Shown one piece after another: positions 1-8,548 of a stretch of DNA of 38,853 nt. Both the position numbers and the translations under genes were made by a program. Where the stretch lies: positions 1-38,853 of the forward strand of contig JAHBMJ010000917.1 in assembly GCA_018398765.1 (NCBI GenBank), read 5' to 3'. The stretch is from Chromera velia. Lineage: Eukaryota > Sar > Chromeraceae. Positions within the stretch are counted from its first letter, which is position 1, and the number at the start of each line of letters is the position of its first letter. Under the pieces are notes generated by a model, which did no database searches, was not told the origin of the DNA, and saw only the letters and a program-made list of their open reading frames with translations.

Positions 1-675
1 TGTGCACTTTCTCTGCAAAACATCCACATGGATGATCTTGGAGGTCTCTCTGTCACTCAAGGAGTGGGTCTTGTTCAAGAGGTTATGGGCAAGCTCGTTT
101 CTGGAGGGGCAGTCCATGTATGAGCCAGAAGAGTGCCTCCCGTATTTTGCAATCATCTCAAACATTTCTCTGAAAGCTGGGGTTCCAACCTTCACAAACG
201 GGAGTCCTTGTTCGATGAAGAAGCGGGAGATAGCCATGTGTACGGAAGGCTTGTTGGTTGCGTTCTGAGAGCCCTCAATCGTCATCTGCTTCTTGGGAGG
301 TCGCTCTGACTCCATGTGGAAGTCTGCATGACGCCTTGACCCCGCAGCTGATGCAGCAACACTTGACGCACCCGGTGATGCTTCGGAGTCTACGAGAGAA
401 GGCAACGAGGCAGCTGGGGACGCCTCATCGGGTTGAGCGAACTGGGGGTAAAGCTGTTTCAGTTTCTTCACAGTGTCTTCTGGAACGCTCTTGCAGTTGT
501 ACCCAGCAGAACCAGCTGTCTTTATCAAATGTCTTACACAACGGTCAATGCGAACCGATTTCCACTCAAACTGACAGAATGCACATTTTCCGGGCTTTTG
601 CGATCCAACTTCTGCACCGCCCTGTAAAGGAAGAATGACAGCTGGAATCTGTGTGAACAGTTTGCCTTTCGACAT
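1..675 (-). CDS. hAT-family transposase, N-terminal part (BED zinc finger), cut by window edge
   Basis: An uninterrupted minus-strand frame runs from an ATG at 675 to base 1 (225 codons) and leaves the window without a stop. The next in-frame stop upstream is at 793-795 and no other in-frame ATG lies between, which fixes the start. Residues 31-61 have the BED finger layout: C31-x2-C34, H49 in 'VRHL', C61 in 'NCKSVPED'. A Ser/Ala/Pro-rich linker follows (about 82-135). Residues 146-205 ('HMAISRFFIEQGLPF', then 'PSRNELAHNLL') resemble the conserved N-terminal region of DUF659-type hAT transposases. BED fingers bind transposon ends; the RNase-H-like catalytic domain and dimerisation region would lie beyond the left edge, so activity cannot be judged. 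No internal stop or frameshift is present, unlike the two gypsy elements. An exapted BED/hAT-derived host protein is the main alternative. Confidence 0.75.
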   Translation of the reverse strand, partial: MSKGKLFTQIPAVILPLQGGAEVGSQKPGKCAFCQFEWKSVRIDRCVRHLIKTAGSAGYNCKSVPEDTVKKLKQLYPQFAQPDEASPAASLPSLVDSEASPGASSVAASAAGSRRHADFHMESERPPKKQMTIEGSQNATNKPSVHMAISRFFIEQGLPFVKVGTPAFREMFEMIAKYGRHSSGSYMDCPSRNELAHNLLNKTHSLSDRETSKIIHVDVLQRKCT

Positions 676-1582
676 CTTGAAACTTCTAAGTTTGGCTTCT
701 TTGGGGAACAACTGCTCAATCAAGAGCAAAACCAACGTTTCAACAACACAGGGTCGCGACGTTTCCACATAAGAAAGTGACTGACCTTTGCATCACTGAA
801 CGATCACATTCAATTGCGACAGGAGACTGCATACAGGCGCGCACGGGTATCGCAAGCATGCCTGACGCGCCGGGCACGGTCGCGGTGGCCCCTATTGCGC
901 CAAGGCCGTGCGGTGGCCGCACGGACGTCGATCGGGCCACGGCGCGGGCCCGCGGCGCCGCCGCGACTCGGCCGGCCAGGTTACCGGCCAACCTGGTAAC
1001 CACCCCCCTATTTCTGGCTGACTACCAAGTTACCAGGATGCACCTAGGTGTGTAAAAGGCTACATGCGTTGGTATCTCTGGCTGTTTTGTCTTTAGACTG
1101 AGCCTGCTGTCAAGACAGCTATACCACGAGGCCGCCTCAAGGTCAAAAAGGAAAAATATAGAGTTTTCACATTTTCAGGCATGCGTGCAGTGCAAAATGT
1201 CTGCAACAAGTCTGCAGGCCACCTGAAGATCGGAAGTGATGGAGAGGAAGATATGTGGTCTATATAGTATGCAATCAGATGACGGCGGCATCAATGAATT
1301 TCGTTCTTTCTGTTCTTTTATGTCTTTTCCCTCATGTTTCTCTTCTTTATCTCCTCCCTCGTTCTAACTCTCATTCTTCCGGCCGATAGGAATCTTCACT
1401 TTCGTTCTATCATGTATGATGTTGGTCGTGTTTATTTCTACAGAAGTGTTTCTCTCCGCATGGTCTGCATGAGGCACTGCAGGAGGGAGATCGAAGTTAC
1501 GTGTTTCGCTAAGTTGTCTTCTCCCATGCGTTTTTGTTTTTTTTCTTCCCGAACGATCCGTTGTCAAAGAAATATAAAGAAA
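676..1582. other. Non-coding region upstream of the hAT transposase, with GC-rich island
   Basis: No credible gene is seen. Bases 830-1000 form a GC-rich island. At 979-1037 a short motif recurs in both orientations: GGTTACC at 979-985, GGTAACC at 995-1001 and GTTACC at 1029-1034. It is followed by the palindrome CACCTAGGTG at 1041-1050. If the transposase belongs to a full hAT element, its right terminus could lie here, but no terminal inverted repeat can be proven because the other end is outside the window. Bases 1270-1560 are pyrimidine-rich with nothing recognisable. Confidence 0.4.
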
Positions 1583-1662
1583 AGAAGGGAGAATGTGTTA
1601 CGGAGAGCGAAGAGAAGAGCGCGTGGATAGCGCTCTTATAAGAAGGGAGAATGTGTTACGGA
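1583..1662. repeat. Short direct repeat, 22 bp twice, 58 bp apart
   Basis: A 22-bp sequence beginning AGAAGGGAGAATGTGTTACG occurs at 1583-1604 and again at 1641-1662. A purine run followed by TGTGTTACGG resembles a polypurine tract next to an LTR start in Ty3/gypsy elements. The pair may therefore be a remnant LTR edge of the adjacent chromovirus, but no matching copy was found on the 3' side of that element. Confidence 0.55.
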
Positions 1663-1677
1663 CTCCTAAGTAGGCTG

Positions 1678-1689
1678 TGGTAGCAGGAT
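1678..1689 (+). promoter_or_regulatory. Possible primer-binding site of gypsy element 1
   Basis: TGGTAGCAGGAT begins with TGGTAGCAG, which is complementary to the 3' end (CTGCTACCA) of the usual eukaryotic initiator methionine tRNA, a common primer of Ty3/gypsy reverse transcription. It lies 16 bp after the second 22-bp repeat and about 790 bp before the gag start. The match then departs from the usual continuation and no LTR ending in CA directly precedes it, so this is tentative. Confidence 0.3.
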
Positions 1690-1865
1690 ATAACTTCCAA
1701 GTATGTCTTGCCTGCTAAAAGCCTGCTTGGTATGATCTAGAGGGAAGAGAAATAAAAGTGAAAGGAAAAGAGAAAACAATTGAGGATGTAAGCAGATCTG
1801 GAAAAAAAGAAAATGATCTTGAAGTTTTAATGGGGATGTCCATACCTATTGAATAGAAAAGACTG

Positions 1866-2354
1866 TTGAATTCTATCATAGAAGAAAGAATGGAAGAAGA
1901 AATGGAAGAAGGAATGGAAGAAAGAACGGCAGAGCAAATGGAAAAAAGAATGAAAGAAGAGTTGGAAGAGCCTCTTTCAGGGGCTTTGACGGGCCACGGC
2001 ATGTCCGAGTGGAAGAGCCTCTTCCAGGGGCCTCATCAAAAACAAGGAAGAGGAAGAAAGAAAAGAAGAGAAGATAGAAGGAAAAAGAAGAAAAATAAAA
2101 TGAAATAAGTAGAGACCGACCAGAATAGAACACAGAAAACGGAAGAGGGAAAGGAGGAGGTGTTAGAAAGAATAGGGGTAAAATCAATACAGAGGAAAGT
2201 AATTATGGAAGTCCTTATGGAAGAGCAAAAAGCAAAAAACTTGGATTTTTGGAAGAGCAAACGGAAGGAGATGTTAAAAATCAAATTTTATCTTATCATT
2301 TCGTCGGACCCATCTCGGACAGAGGACTTCCGATATCCATTCTCCAGCCTTTGA
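1866..2354 (+). other. Purine-rich Glu/Lys low-complexity frame, one internal stop
   Basis: One frame stays open from about 1866 to 2354 apart from a TAA at 2106-2108. It encodes a Glu/Met/Lys/Arg-rich, coiled-coil-like sequence with repeated 'MEE' units, then a basic stretch. The composition follows from an imperfect ATGGAAGAAG-type repeat at about 1885-1960. It is in a different frame from gag (starting at 2479). It may be leader sequence of the gypsy element, a degraded extra ORF, or simple repeat DNA that happens to stay open. No ATG-started family match is recognised. Confidence 0.25.
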
Positions 2355-2478
2355 AAAAACTCTTGAGAAGTGAATCTCGAGTGACTTCAGACTTTTAGCT
2401 ACCCTACCTTCAGCAAAACGCTACTAGAGTTCTGGAGTCAGATAAGAAGTCCGCTATACTTCGACCATAGCCGCTGGA

Positions 2479-3060
2479 ATGGAGACGTCTGCCGGTGAAC
2501 ATCCTCTGTTGCTTGACGGAGAACTGCCTCGAGCCTGCAAAGTGAAGGAGCCCTCCGTCTTTGCAGGGGATCGGCACGAAGTCTTTGATTGGCTCGAAGA
2601 CATGAAGGAGTATTGCCAGGGCATGGGAGTGTCAGAGAGTCGATGGCTCTTTGTTTCAAAGAGCTATCTGTCGAAAACTCTGAAGAAGTGGGTCCATCGG
2701 AAACAGAAAAGCGCAACTCCCTTCCGTTCCTTCCAAGACTTCACAGAGGCACTGAAAAAGAGATACATCGACCCGCTTGAGTAAGATCACTGCAGAGATG
2801 CACTGGAGGAGCTGCAGTACTTGAAAGCACAGGGTATGGAGAGTTTTGGGGACGCCTTCCTGGATCTGGTGGAAGAGATCAAAGACATATCGACCCCTGC
2901 TGATCTCATCCACATCTTCAAGAAGGCCATGCAGCTGGACGTTGTATGCTTTCTTTCTTCAAAAGAGAGAGCCAAACTGATGTGACAAGGACGGTGCTTC
3001 CTTTGTAAGCAGAAGGGACATGAGAAGAAAGATTGTCCATCCTTGTTATCTTTGTAGAGG
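2479..3060 (+). pseudogene. gag: gag of gypsy element 1 (broken)
   Basis: The ATG at 2479 opens a 101-codon piece ending at TAA 2782. The same frame then continues with gag-like helical sequence, broken by TGA 2983 and TAG 3055. The first 100 residues resemble Ty3-type capsid: an 'FAGDRHEVFDWLEDM' entry motif, then a W-containing helix and 'FTEALKKRYI'. A CCHC zinc knuckle, C-x2-C-x4-H-x4-C, lies at 2995-3036 ('CFLCKQKGHEKKDC') with all four ligands intact. Gag would form the particle and bind RNA through the knuckle. A proline/glycine-rich spacer follows, with further stops at 3199 and 3250. Confidence 0.75.
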
Positions 3061-3399
3061 GGGTTCGGGTCAAATGTTCCCAGACTGCAGCAGCCGTACA
3101 GAAAAAGGCCATGGGGTCCTTTGGGACCGCAGAGACCCATGTATGGTGGTCAGGGAGGTCCACTTGTTGGCGCCGGTGATAGAGAAGGACGATGGGTGTA
3201 GATGCCAGTCGGACGGACAGGGCTACCGCGTAGCTCTCCACCGAATGTGTAGAGAGGTCGCCCACAGGGGGGGCAGAGAGGGCGTGCTTGGAATAGCCGT
3301 ACAGCTGGTATCCAAACTGCAGGGCAGGAGGGGGATCAGGTTGCTGGAGAAGGAGAGAAAGAATTCTGGTTCCCTAACAATGAGCTCTCGATGAACATT

Positions 3400-3960
3400 G
3401 AGGGAGAGCAGCCCACTGACTCCTACATGTACGACCAGGCGAATATGATCAGCGCTGCCAGTACTGACGGGAAAGTGAAGATAATTCGTTTCCAGGGCAC
3501 TGTCGAGGGCATTCCAGTGAGAGTGCTCTTAGACTGTGGGCCGGGGAAGACATTTTTGTTTGCCTAATTCGCTCACGACAAAGGTCTTCCCATCAGGAAG
3601 ATGCAAAGTTCGCGTCAGTGTAGGGGGGCCATTAAGGGAGAAGACGGGCAGATGGTGGTGACTACGGTCAGCGAGTACACCAGTCCTCTGGCCTTCTCTA
3701 TTCAGGGGTACCACCAGAGAATGAAGTTCACTTTGGCTGACCTCGATGACGACTATGATGTCTATCTAGGCATGAAGTGCCTGATTGAACATGAGCCTCG
3801 TGTGCATTGGGGCAAAAGAGAAGTGGAGATTCCAATCCCAGGGGCTCATAGAAGGTCAGTCACTATCAAGTCACAGATACAGACATCTATCCGTACTCTT
3901 TCCAGCAGAGAGTTCAAAAGAGAGGTCAGGAAGGGCCGTGTGCAAGAGGTGTATCTTTGT
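3400..3960 (+). pseudogene. Retropepsin-like protease region of gypsy element 1 (broken)
   Basis: In the gag frame, 'RVLLDCGPGKTF' at about 3517-3555 occupies the place of the D-S/T-G catalytic loop of retropepsins. The Asp is present but Ser/Thr is replaced by Cys. TAA at 3565 follows directly. Downstream, 'FTLADLDDDYDVYLGMKCL' matches the second half of the fold, which in Ty3 elements ends with an 'iiLGmdwL'-type strand. The open frame resumes at the ATG at 3601, an arbitrary restart after the stop. The enzyme would have cut the polyprotein; the altered loop and stop imply that it is inactive. Confidence 0.7.
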
Positions 3961-4989
3961 AGGTTGGAAATGGTGGAGCCTGTGCTAGCCCCTATGCCGA
4001 TGACCCTGGAGGTAGAACCCCCAGGTGAGGCGAGAGTGGCAGCGGCGATCAGAGAAGAGACAGAGAAGGAAGTGCCAGAAGGAGAGACAGCAGAAGAGAA
4101 GGCAGAGAGGGAGAAGGATGAAACGCTCCATATGGGGTGGTCAAAAGTCATAAGTGATCTCTCCACTCGGGTGGTGGGAGAGTATCAGGACATCTTTTGC
4201 GACGAGATCCCTAAGCTACCCCTAAAACGGTCAGTTGAGTTTGCGATTAATCTGGAGCCTGGACATCCTCCTCCCGCTCGGCCGCCATACCGACTTTCTT
4301 TTGGAGAGCTTGATGAGATGAGGAGACAACTGGATGATCTGTTAGCAAAAGGATTCATCCGTCCCTCTGTCTCTCCGTTTGCGGCACCAGCCTTCTTTGT
4401 GGCGAAGAAAGATGGGAGTCTACGGATGTGCATCGACTACCGTGCCATCAACAAGATCACAATCAAGGATAAGTACGCGATGCCCAGACCGGAAGAATTG
4501 TTGGACCGTCTCCATGGAGCGAAGATTTTTTCGGTCCTCGATATGCGGCAGTTTTTCTATCAGCTTCGCATTCGACTGGGTGACGAACCGAAGACAGCGA
4601 TGTGCATCTGGTACGGCAACTATGAGTGGCTGGTGATGCCTTTCGGAATATGTAACCCACCGCTGACCAGCCAGCAAGCTATTCAGGTTTGTCTTCGCGA
4701 AGTTCTGGATGACTGCGTATTTGCTTGGATCGATGATGTCCTCGTGTACTCCCCGACGGTCGATCAACATGAAGAGGATTTACGGAGAGTCCTTGGATGT
4801 CTAAGAAAAGACGAGTATTATGTGAAGATCTCCAAGTGCAAATTCTTTGTCCCGAAAGTCGTGTACATCGGGCTGGAGATCTTGGATGTAGGAGTGAGAG
4901 CGGAACCGAAGAAGGCAGAGCTCATTCAGACTTGGCCGAAGCCTGAGAACAAACACGAGCTCCGTATCTCCTTAGGACTGTGCAACTAG
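3601..4989 (+). pseudogene. pol: Protease C-terminal part and reverse transcriptase of gypsy element 1
   Basis: This 462-codon open stretch is the longest intact part of the element. After the protease remainder and a Glu-rich spacer, RT starts near 4200. 'LEPGHPPPARPPYRLS', 'KGFIRPSVSPFAAPAFFV', 'KKDGSLRMCIDYRAIN' and 'FSVLDMRQFFYQ' (first catalytic Asp) are followed by 'AWIDDVLVYS' at about 4723-4752, the YXDD-equivalent box with both Asp present. The usual 'MPFGLTNAPATFQ' motif has drifted to 'MPFGICNPPLTSQ', suggesting relaxed constraint. The frame closes at TAG 4987, where related elements have a Tyr or Phe before 'RRFI', so that stop is a mutation and not the natural end. Confidence 0.85.
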
Positions 4990-5535
4990 TTCCGGAGATT
5001 CATCTACAAGTACAGTCACGTCACAGCCCTGCTCACTTCTCTTTTCCAGATGAAGGTCAAGTTCGTTTGGTCAGAGGTCTGTGAAGCAGCGTTCAAGGAG
5101 TTGAAAGAGAAGATTGCAGAATTGATTCTTCTCTTTATCCCAGATCCCACCCGCCCTTTTGACTTGTATGTTGATGCATCAGAGAAAGAGATCTGTATCG
5201 CGGTAGCTCTGATGCAGTGGGATCCAAGAGTGAATGGACTGAGAGTTGTAGCCCTTGCTTCCAGGAAGCTTGTTCAAGCTGAGTAGAAGTATCCGATTCG
5301 GGAGAAGGAGCTTCTGGCAGTTGTATTTGGGGTGAAGACCTTCTGCATTTATGTGAATCACACCACGAAGGTCTACTCCAATCACGAGAGCTTGAAATGG
5401 CTCGGCACTTCAGGAGGTCTGATCGAAGGCCCCGACAGAGTAAAGAGATGGGCCATCTTCCTGAATGCATTAAGCATTGTTCCTCAGTACATCCCTGGCT
5501 CCAAGAACGTTGTGGCAGACGCGCTGTCACGTTGA
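4990..5535 (+). pseudogene. pol: RT connection and RNase H of gypsy element 1 (broken)
   Basis: The same frame continues past TAG 4987. RNase H landmarks are 'FDLYVDASEKE' (first Asp), 'REKELLAVVFGVKTF' (Glu), 'VYSNHESLKWL' and 'NVVADALSR' (last Asp). In the third motif the usual catalytic Asp of 'TDHxxL' is Asn. TAG at 5284 stands where a Gln is usual, and TGA at 5533 follows 'ADALSR'. RNase H would degrade the RNA of RNA-DNA hybrids during reverse transcription; here it is split and lacks one catalytic residue. Confidence 0.75.
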
Positions 5536-7156
5536 CCGTCTCGAACCAAAACGTAGAAGCAGACAGGAGAGGAGAGGTCTGATAAAAAGGAAAGAGACCG
5601 AATTGCCCAGGTAGAGAGCACTTGAAAGGTCTGTTCAAACATAAAGTTTCTGGATCAAGTTAGGAAGGGGTACGCTCAAGATTCTTTCTTCAAGGAGCTC
5701 CTTCCTTTCCTCACTCATGCTCCCACCCAAGACACCCCCCCTGCCTACCTGCATTTGCATTTGAGTCATTTCTCGATGAAGGAGGGACTTTTGTACTACG
5801 ACTAGAGGAAACTGGCGATCTCGACAAAAACACTGTAAAGGCAAGTCATCTGGGAATGTCACGATTCTCCTTTGGCTGGGCACCTTGGAGTAGACAAGAC
5901 CTACTGACGACTGGCTGTAGACTTCTTTTGGCCACACATGTAGAAACGGGTGATGCACTATGTTGCTCACTGCAATATGTGTTAAAGGAACAAACTGTCG
6001 AACGAAAAGCCTGCAGGCCTTCTTCAACCACTCTTGGTGCCAAAGTCTCCCTTTCACGATCTTTCAATGGATTTCATCACTGGTCTTCCACCTGTTTAGT
6101 TCAAGGGAGAGGTAGTTGACTCGATCATGAACGTCGTATCAAGGTTGAGCAAGTGGGTGATCTTTATTCCTACCAGAGAGACAGCCGGAGCCCGAAAGAC
6201 AGCACAGAAGTTTTTCGACAAAGTGGTGTATGAGCATGGTATACCACAATCAATTGTCTCTAATCACGACTCCAGGTTTGTCTCAAACTTCTGGCAAACA
6301 CTGTTCCACCTATGCAGAACCAAGCTCAAGATGTCAACTGCTCAGCACCCTCAGACAGATGGACAGACGGAGATCGAGAATCGGACGCTTGAGCAGATGC
6401 TTCGGTGCTTCGTCACAGACCATCAGAAAGACTGGCCTCAGCACTTGAAGATGCTTACCTTTGCAGTGCGCACGAGCGTCCACAAGTTGACTGGATTCAC
6501 TCCCTTCCGTGTTGTTGAACGAAGAGATCCACTCACTCTCCCCAGTTTTCTCTGCCCCCACCCATCCTCACCTGAAGCTTCACAAGACTTGAAGGAGAGG
6601 GTGGACATCGTTCAGGAGGTGAGAGACCGATTAGAGAGAGCGAGGGAGAGAGCAGCACATTACTACAAGCAGAGAAGAAGAGAAGAAGAATTCAAGCCTG
6701 GGGATTGGGTTATAGTTCACAGGAACTTCTTTGCCGGAGCAAAAACATCGGAGGGAGATCGAAAGAAACTTGGATATCTGTGGTACGGGCCATTTGAAAT
6801 AGACCGACGGGTCGGAAAGGTCGCATACGAACTGGTGTTTCCTAAGGGGGTCAGAAGACATTCAGTTCTCTACGTGGTTTGGTTGAAGAGATATTTACTG
6901 CAAGAAGGACAGTCTAAAAAGAATCTTCCACCGGTACGCCTTCCACACTTGGCTGAAGAAGAGCATAAAATAGAAACAGTCCTCGACAAGAGGAAGATCG
7001 GTCGTAGTGTGGAGTATTTGGTACACTGGGAAAGGGGATTCAGAAGAGAATGCCACGTGGGAGCCATCAGAGAATCTTCTGAATGCTCGTTCAAAAATCA
7101 GAGAGTTCTTGGCGTGGCCTGGAAGGCCTCTCGGAGGGAGTGGGGGAAAGAAGTGA
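5536..7156 (+). pseudogene. pol: Integrase and chromodomain of gypsy element 1 (broken)
   Basis: The HHCC finger begins at about 5860 ('CHDSPLAGHLGVDK') and ends near 5985. It is interrupted by TGA 5905, TAG 5941 and TAA 5983. The catalytic core has the first Asp in 'LSMDFITGLP', but the second Asp is Asn in 'IVSNHDSRF'. The Glu is kept in 'TDGQTEIENRTLEQ'. From 6127 the frame is open to 7191. A chromodomain starts near 6964 ('VLDKRKIGRSVEYLVHW'). An extra base at 7028-7037 moves its second half ('ENATWEPSENL') into the next frame, ending at TGA 7154. Chromodomains steer integration to modified histones. The loss of the second Asp alone argues against activity. Confidence 0.8.
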
Positions 7157-7191
7157 GGGGACTAGGAATCAAAAGGAATGAATGCATATGA

Positions 7192-8248
7192 GTAAATGTT
7201 TGTGTATGACTTTCTCTCACTCTCGTCCTACTCCTGAGGGGTCGCGGGAAGGACGGGGGAAGTGAGAATGAATGGATGAATGAATGAATGCATGAATGAA
7301 TGAATGATGCAGTTTTCTTCTCTCTGTCTTGTGATGATGTCTTCTCTTTCTGTTATTGTCTCTGCATCTTTCTCTGTATCTTTCCCTATCTCTTCTCTCT
7401 CTTTTGTATGCTTTTTATTGCTTTCCTCTTTCCTATGTTCAGATTTTCTTCTCAATGCTTTTCGCGCGCGCATGCATGTATTCTGTTCTTTTCTTTCGTC
7501 TATCTATTTTTCTTGCACCGTTTAATACACGGAATCACTTGTCTGGTGACTGAATGTGGAGCATCCAGTCTGAATGGGTGTTCTTCTATGATCGGCTGCA
7601 TGAAGAGGTCCATGCAAGCCGATGCCTGCTCATGTTATTGGCCGTGGCATGCCAACATATCGAGGGATGTTTATGTGATGGGTCGTTTGTGGGTTGATTG
7701 AGATCGATTGATTCACTGCAGTCTCATGTGTCTGACTGTCAGTGAACAAATGTCTTGTCCAGCTGCATTTGATAAAAGTGTGTCCGTTCAGGTTTGACTC
7801 TGTGTGAGGACACACGTCTGAGAGGGGCGGGCATGTTATATTACTGATGCCTGGCGCCGCCAACGTGTCATCGCCTGATTATCGTACCGCCACATGTTTG
7901 ACGCACGCGCTTAGTCTGCCGGCCTGCCTCAGTCTGCATGGTTTTGCTGTATGCGTCTTTTCGCAGACTGACACCGGTGTTGTGATGTATTATGGTTTAT
8001 GGAGAAACAACAATGTCTAGAAGAAGAACCGAACGATCAGTTCTTTTGTGCGTCCTATGAACGGCTCTAGAAATCCTCCCTAGTTATCTTTTAGTAATCC
8101 TACAATAGAGGAGTCTAAAAAAAGACCTAAGTGATAGATTGACGGATGGAACAAACGGACTTAGCATGTATGTATCTAAGTGTATGTATTTAAATGTATG
8201 TATGTGTGTGTTACAGTGTGTATATGTATGTGTGTGTGTGTGTATGTA

Positions 8249-8292
<44 letters not shown>

Positions 8293-8548
8293 TATATTAG
8301 CCTGTGTGCTTGAATGATCACTAGAAATCACAACTTTAAACAAATATGCTGGCATCTTCCTATTTATGTTCAGAAAGCTAGCCAGAAAGAAGAGACACAT
8401 GGAAGCCTGAAGGAGTAAAGCATGCCAGCCGAGGTAACAGAGAAGCATACAAACGATGAAGTTTGATGATGAGTCAGGAACTTGAAGGTCGCGCATGGCA
8501 TGCGATTCCGAATTGTTCGAGCTGAGGATCTAGGCTGCGATCATCTAG
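7192..8548. other. Intergenic region between gypsy element 1 and MIC60, with microsatellites
   Basis: No gene is supported. An imperfect (GAAT)n tract lies at 7268-7306, followed by a pyrimidine-rich stretch to about 7525 that opens spurious frames. A (TG)n tract with TATG variants lies at about 8190-8290. No LTR matching the 5' side of the gypsy element was recognised. The 3' UTR and polyadenylation region of the minus-strand MIC60 gene should lie just below 8549. Confidence 0.5.
8208..8290. repeat. (TG)n microsatellite
   Basis: An almost pure TG dinucleotide tract with a few TA interruptions. The minus-strand reading produces only a Thr/His low-complexity frame, which is not a gene. Confidence 0.9.

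Larger units (their letters stand above)
2479..7191 (+). mobile_element. Ty3/gypsy chromovirus 1, decayed (gag-PR-RT-RH-IN-chromodomain)
   Basis: All domains of a chromovirus occur in order in a single plus frame: gag with CCHC knuckle, aspartic protease, reverse transcriptase, RNase H, integrase with HHCC finger, and chromodomain. The frame is kept from 2479 to about 7030 yet has stops at 2782, 2983, 3055, 3199, 3250, 3565, 4987, 5284, 5533, 5554, 5623, 5803, 5836, 5905, 5941, 5983 and 6097. One extra base near 7028-7037 shifts the chromodomain into the next frame, which closes at 7154-7156. Flanking LTRs could not be identified, so the true ends are unknown. The copy cannot encode a functional polyprotein. 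The lack of net frameshifts suggests one gag-pol frame originally and decay mainly by base substitution. Confidence 0.85.

Noticed and set aside
740-1055. Overlapping ORFs in the GC-rich island, both strands
   Set aside because: GC-rich DNA rarely contains stops; the Ala/Arg/Pro-rich translations show no family features.
1876-2284. Minus-strand Phe/Ser/Leu-rich ORFs
   Set aside because: They are the complement of the purine-rich repeat and have only compositional openness.
2479-6126. Stop-codon reassignment to explain the many in-frame stops of gypsy element 1
   Set aside because: All three stop codons occur in it, while MIC60, COQ11-like and SF3B2 read cleanly with the standard code and end at TAG or TAA.
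7228-7553. ORFs in the pyrimidine-rich stretch after gypsy element 1
   Set aside because: Composition-driven Phe/Ser/Leu strings on one strand and Arg/Glu on the other; no start context, splice or domain support.
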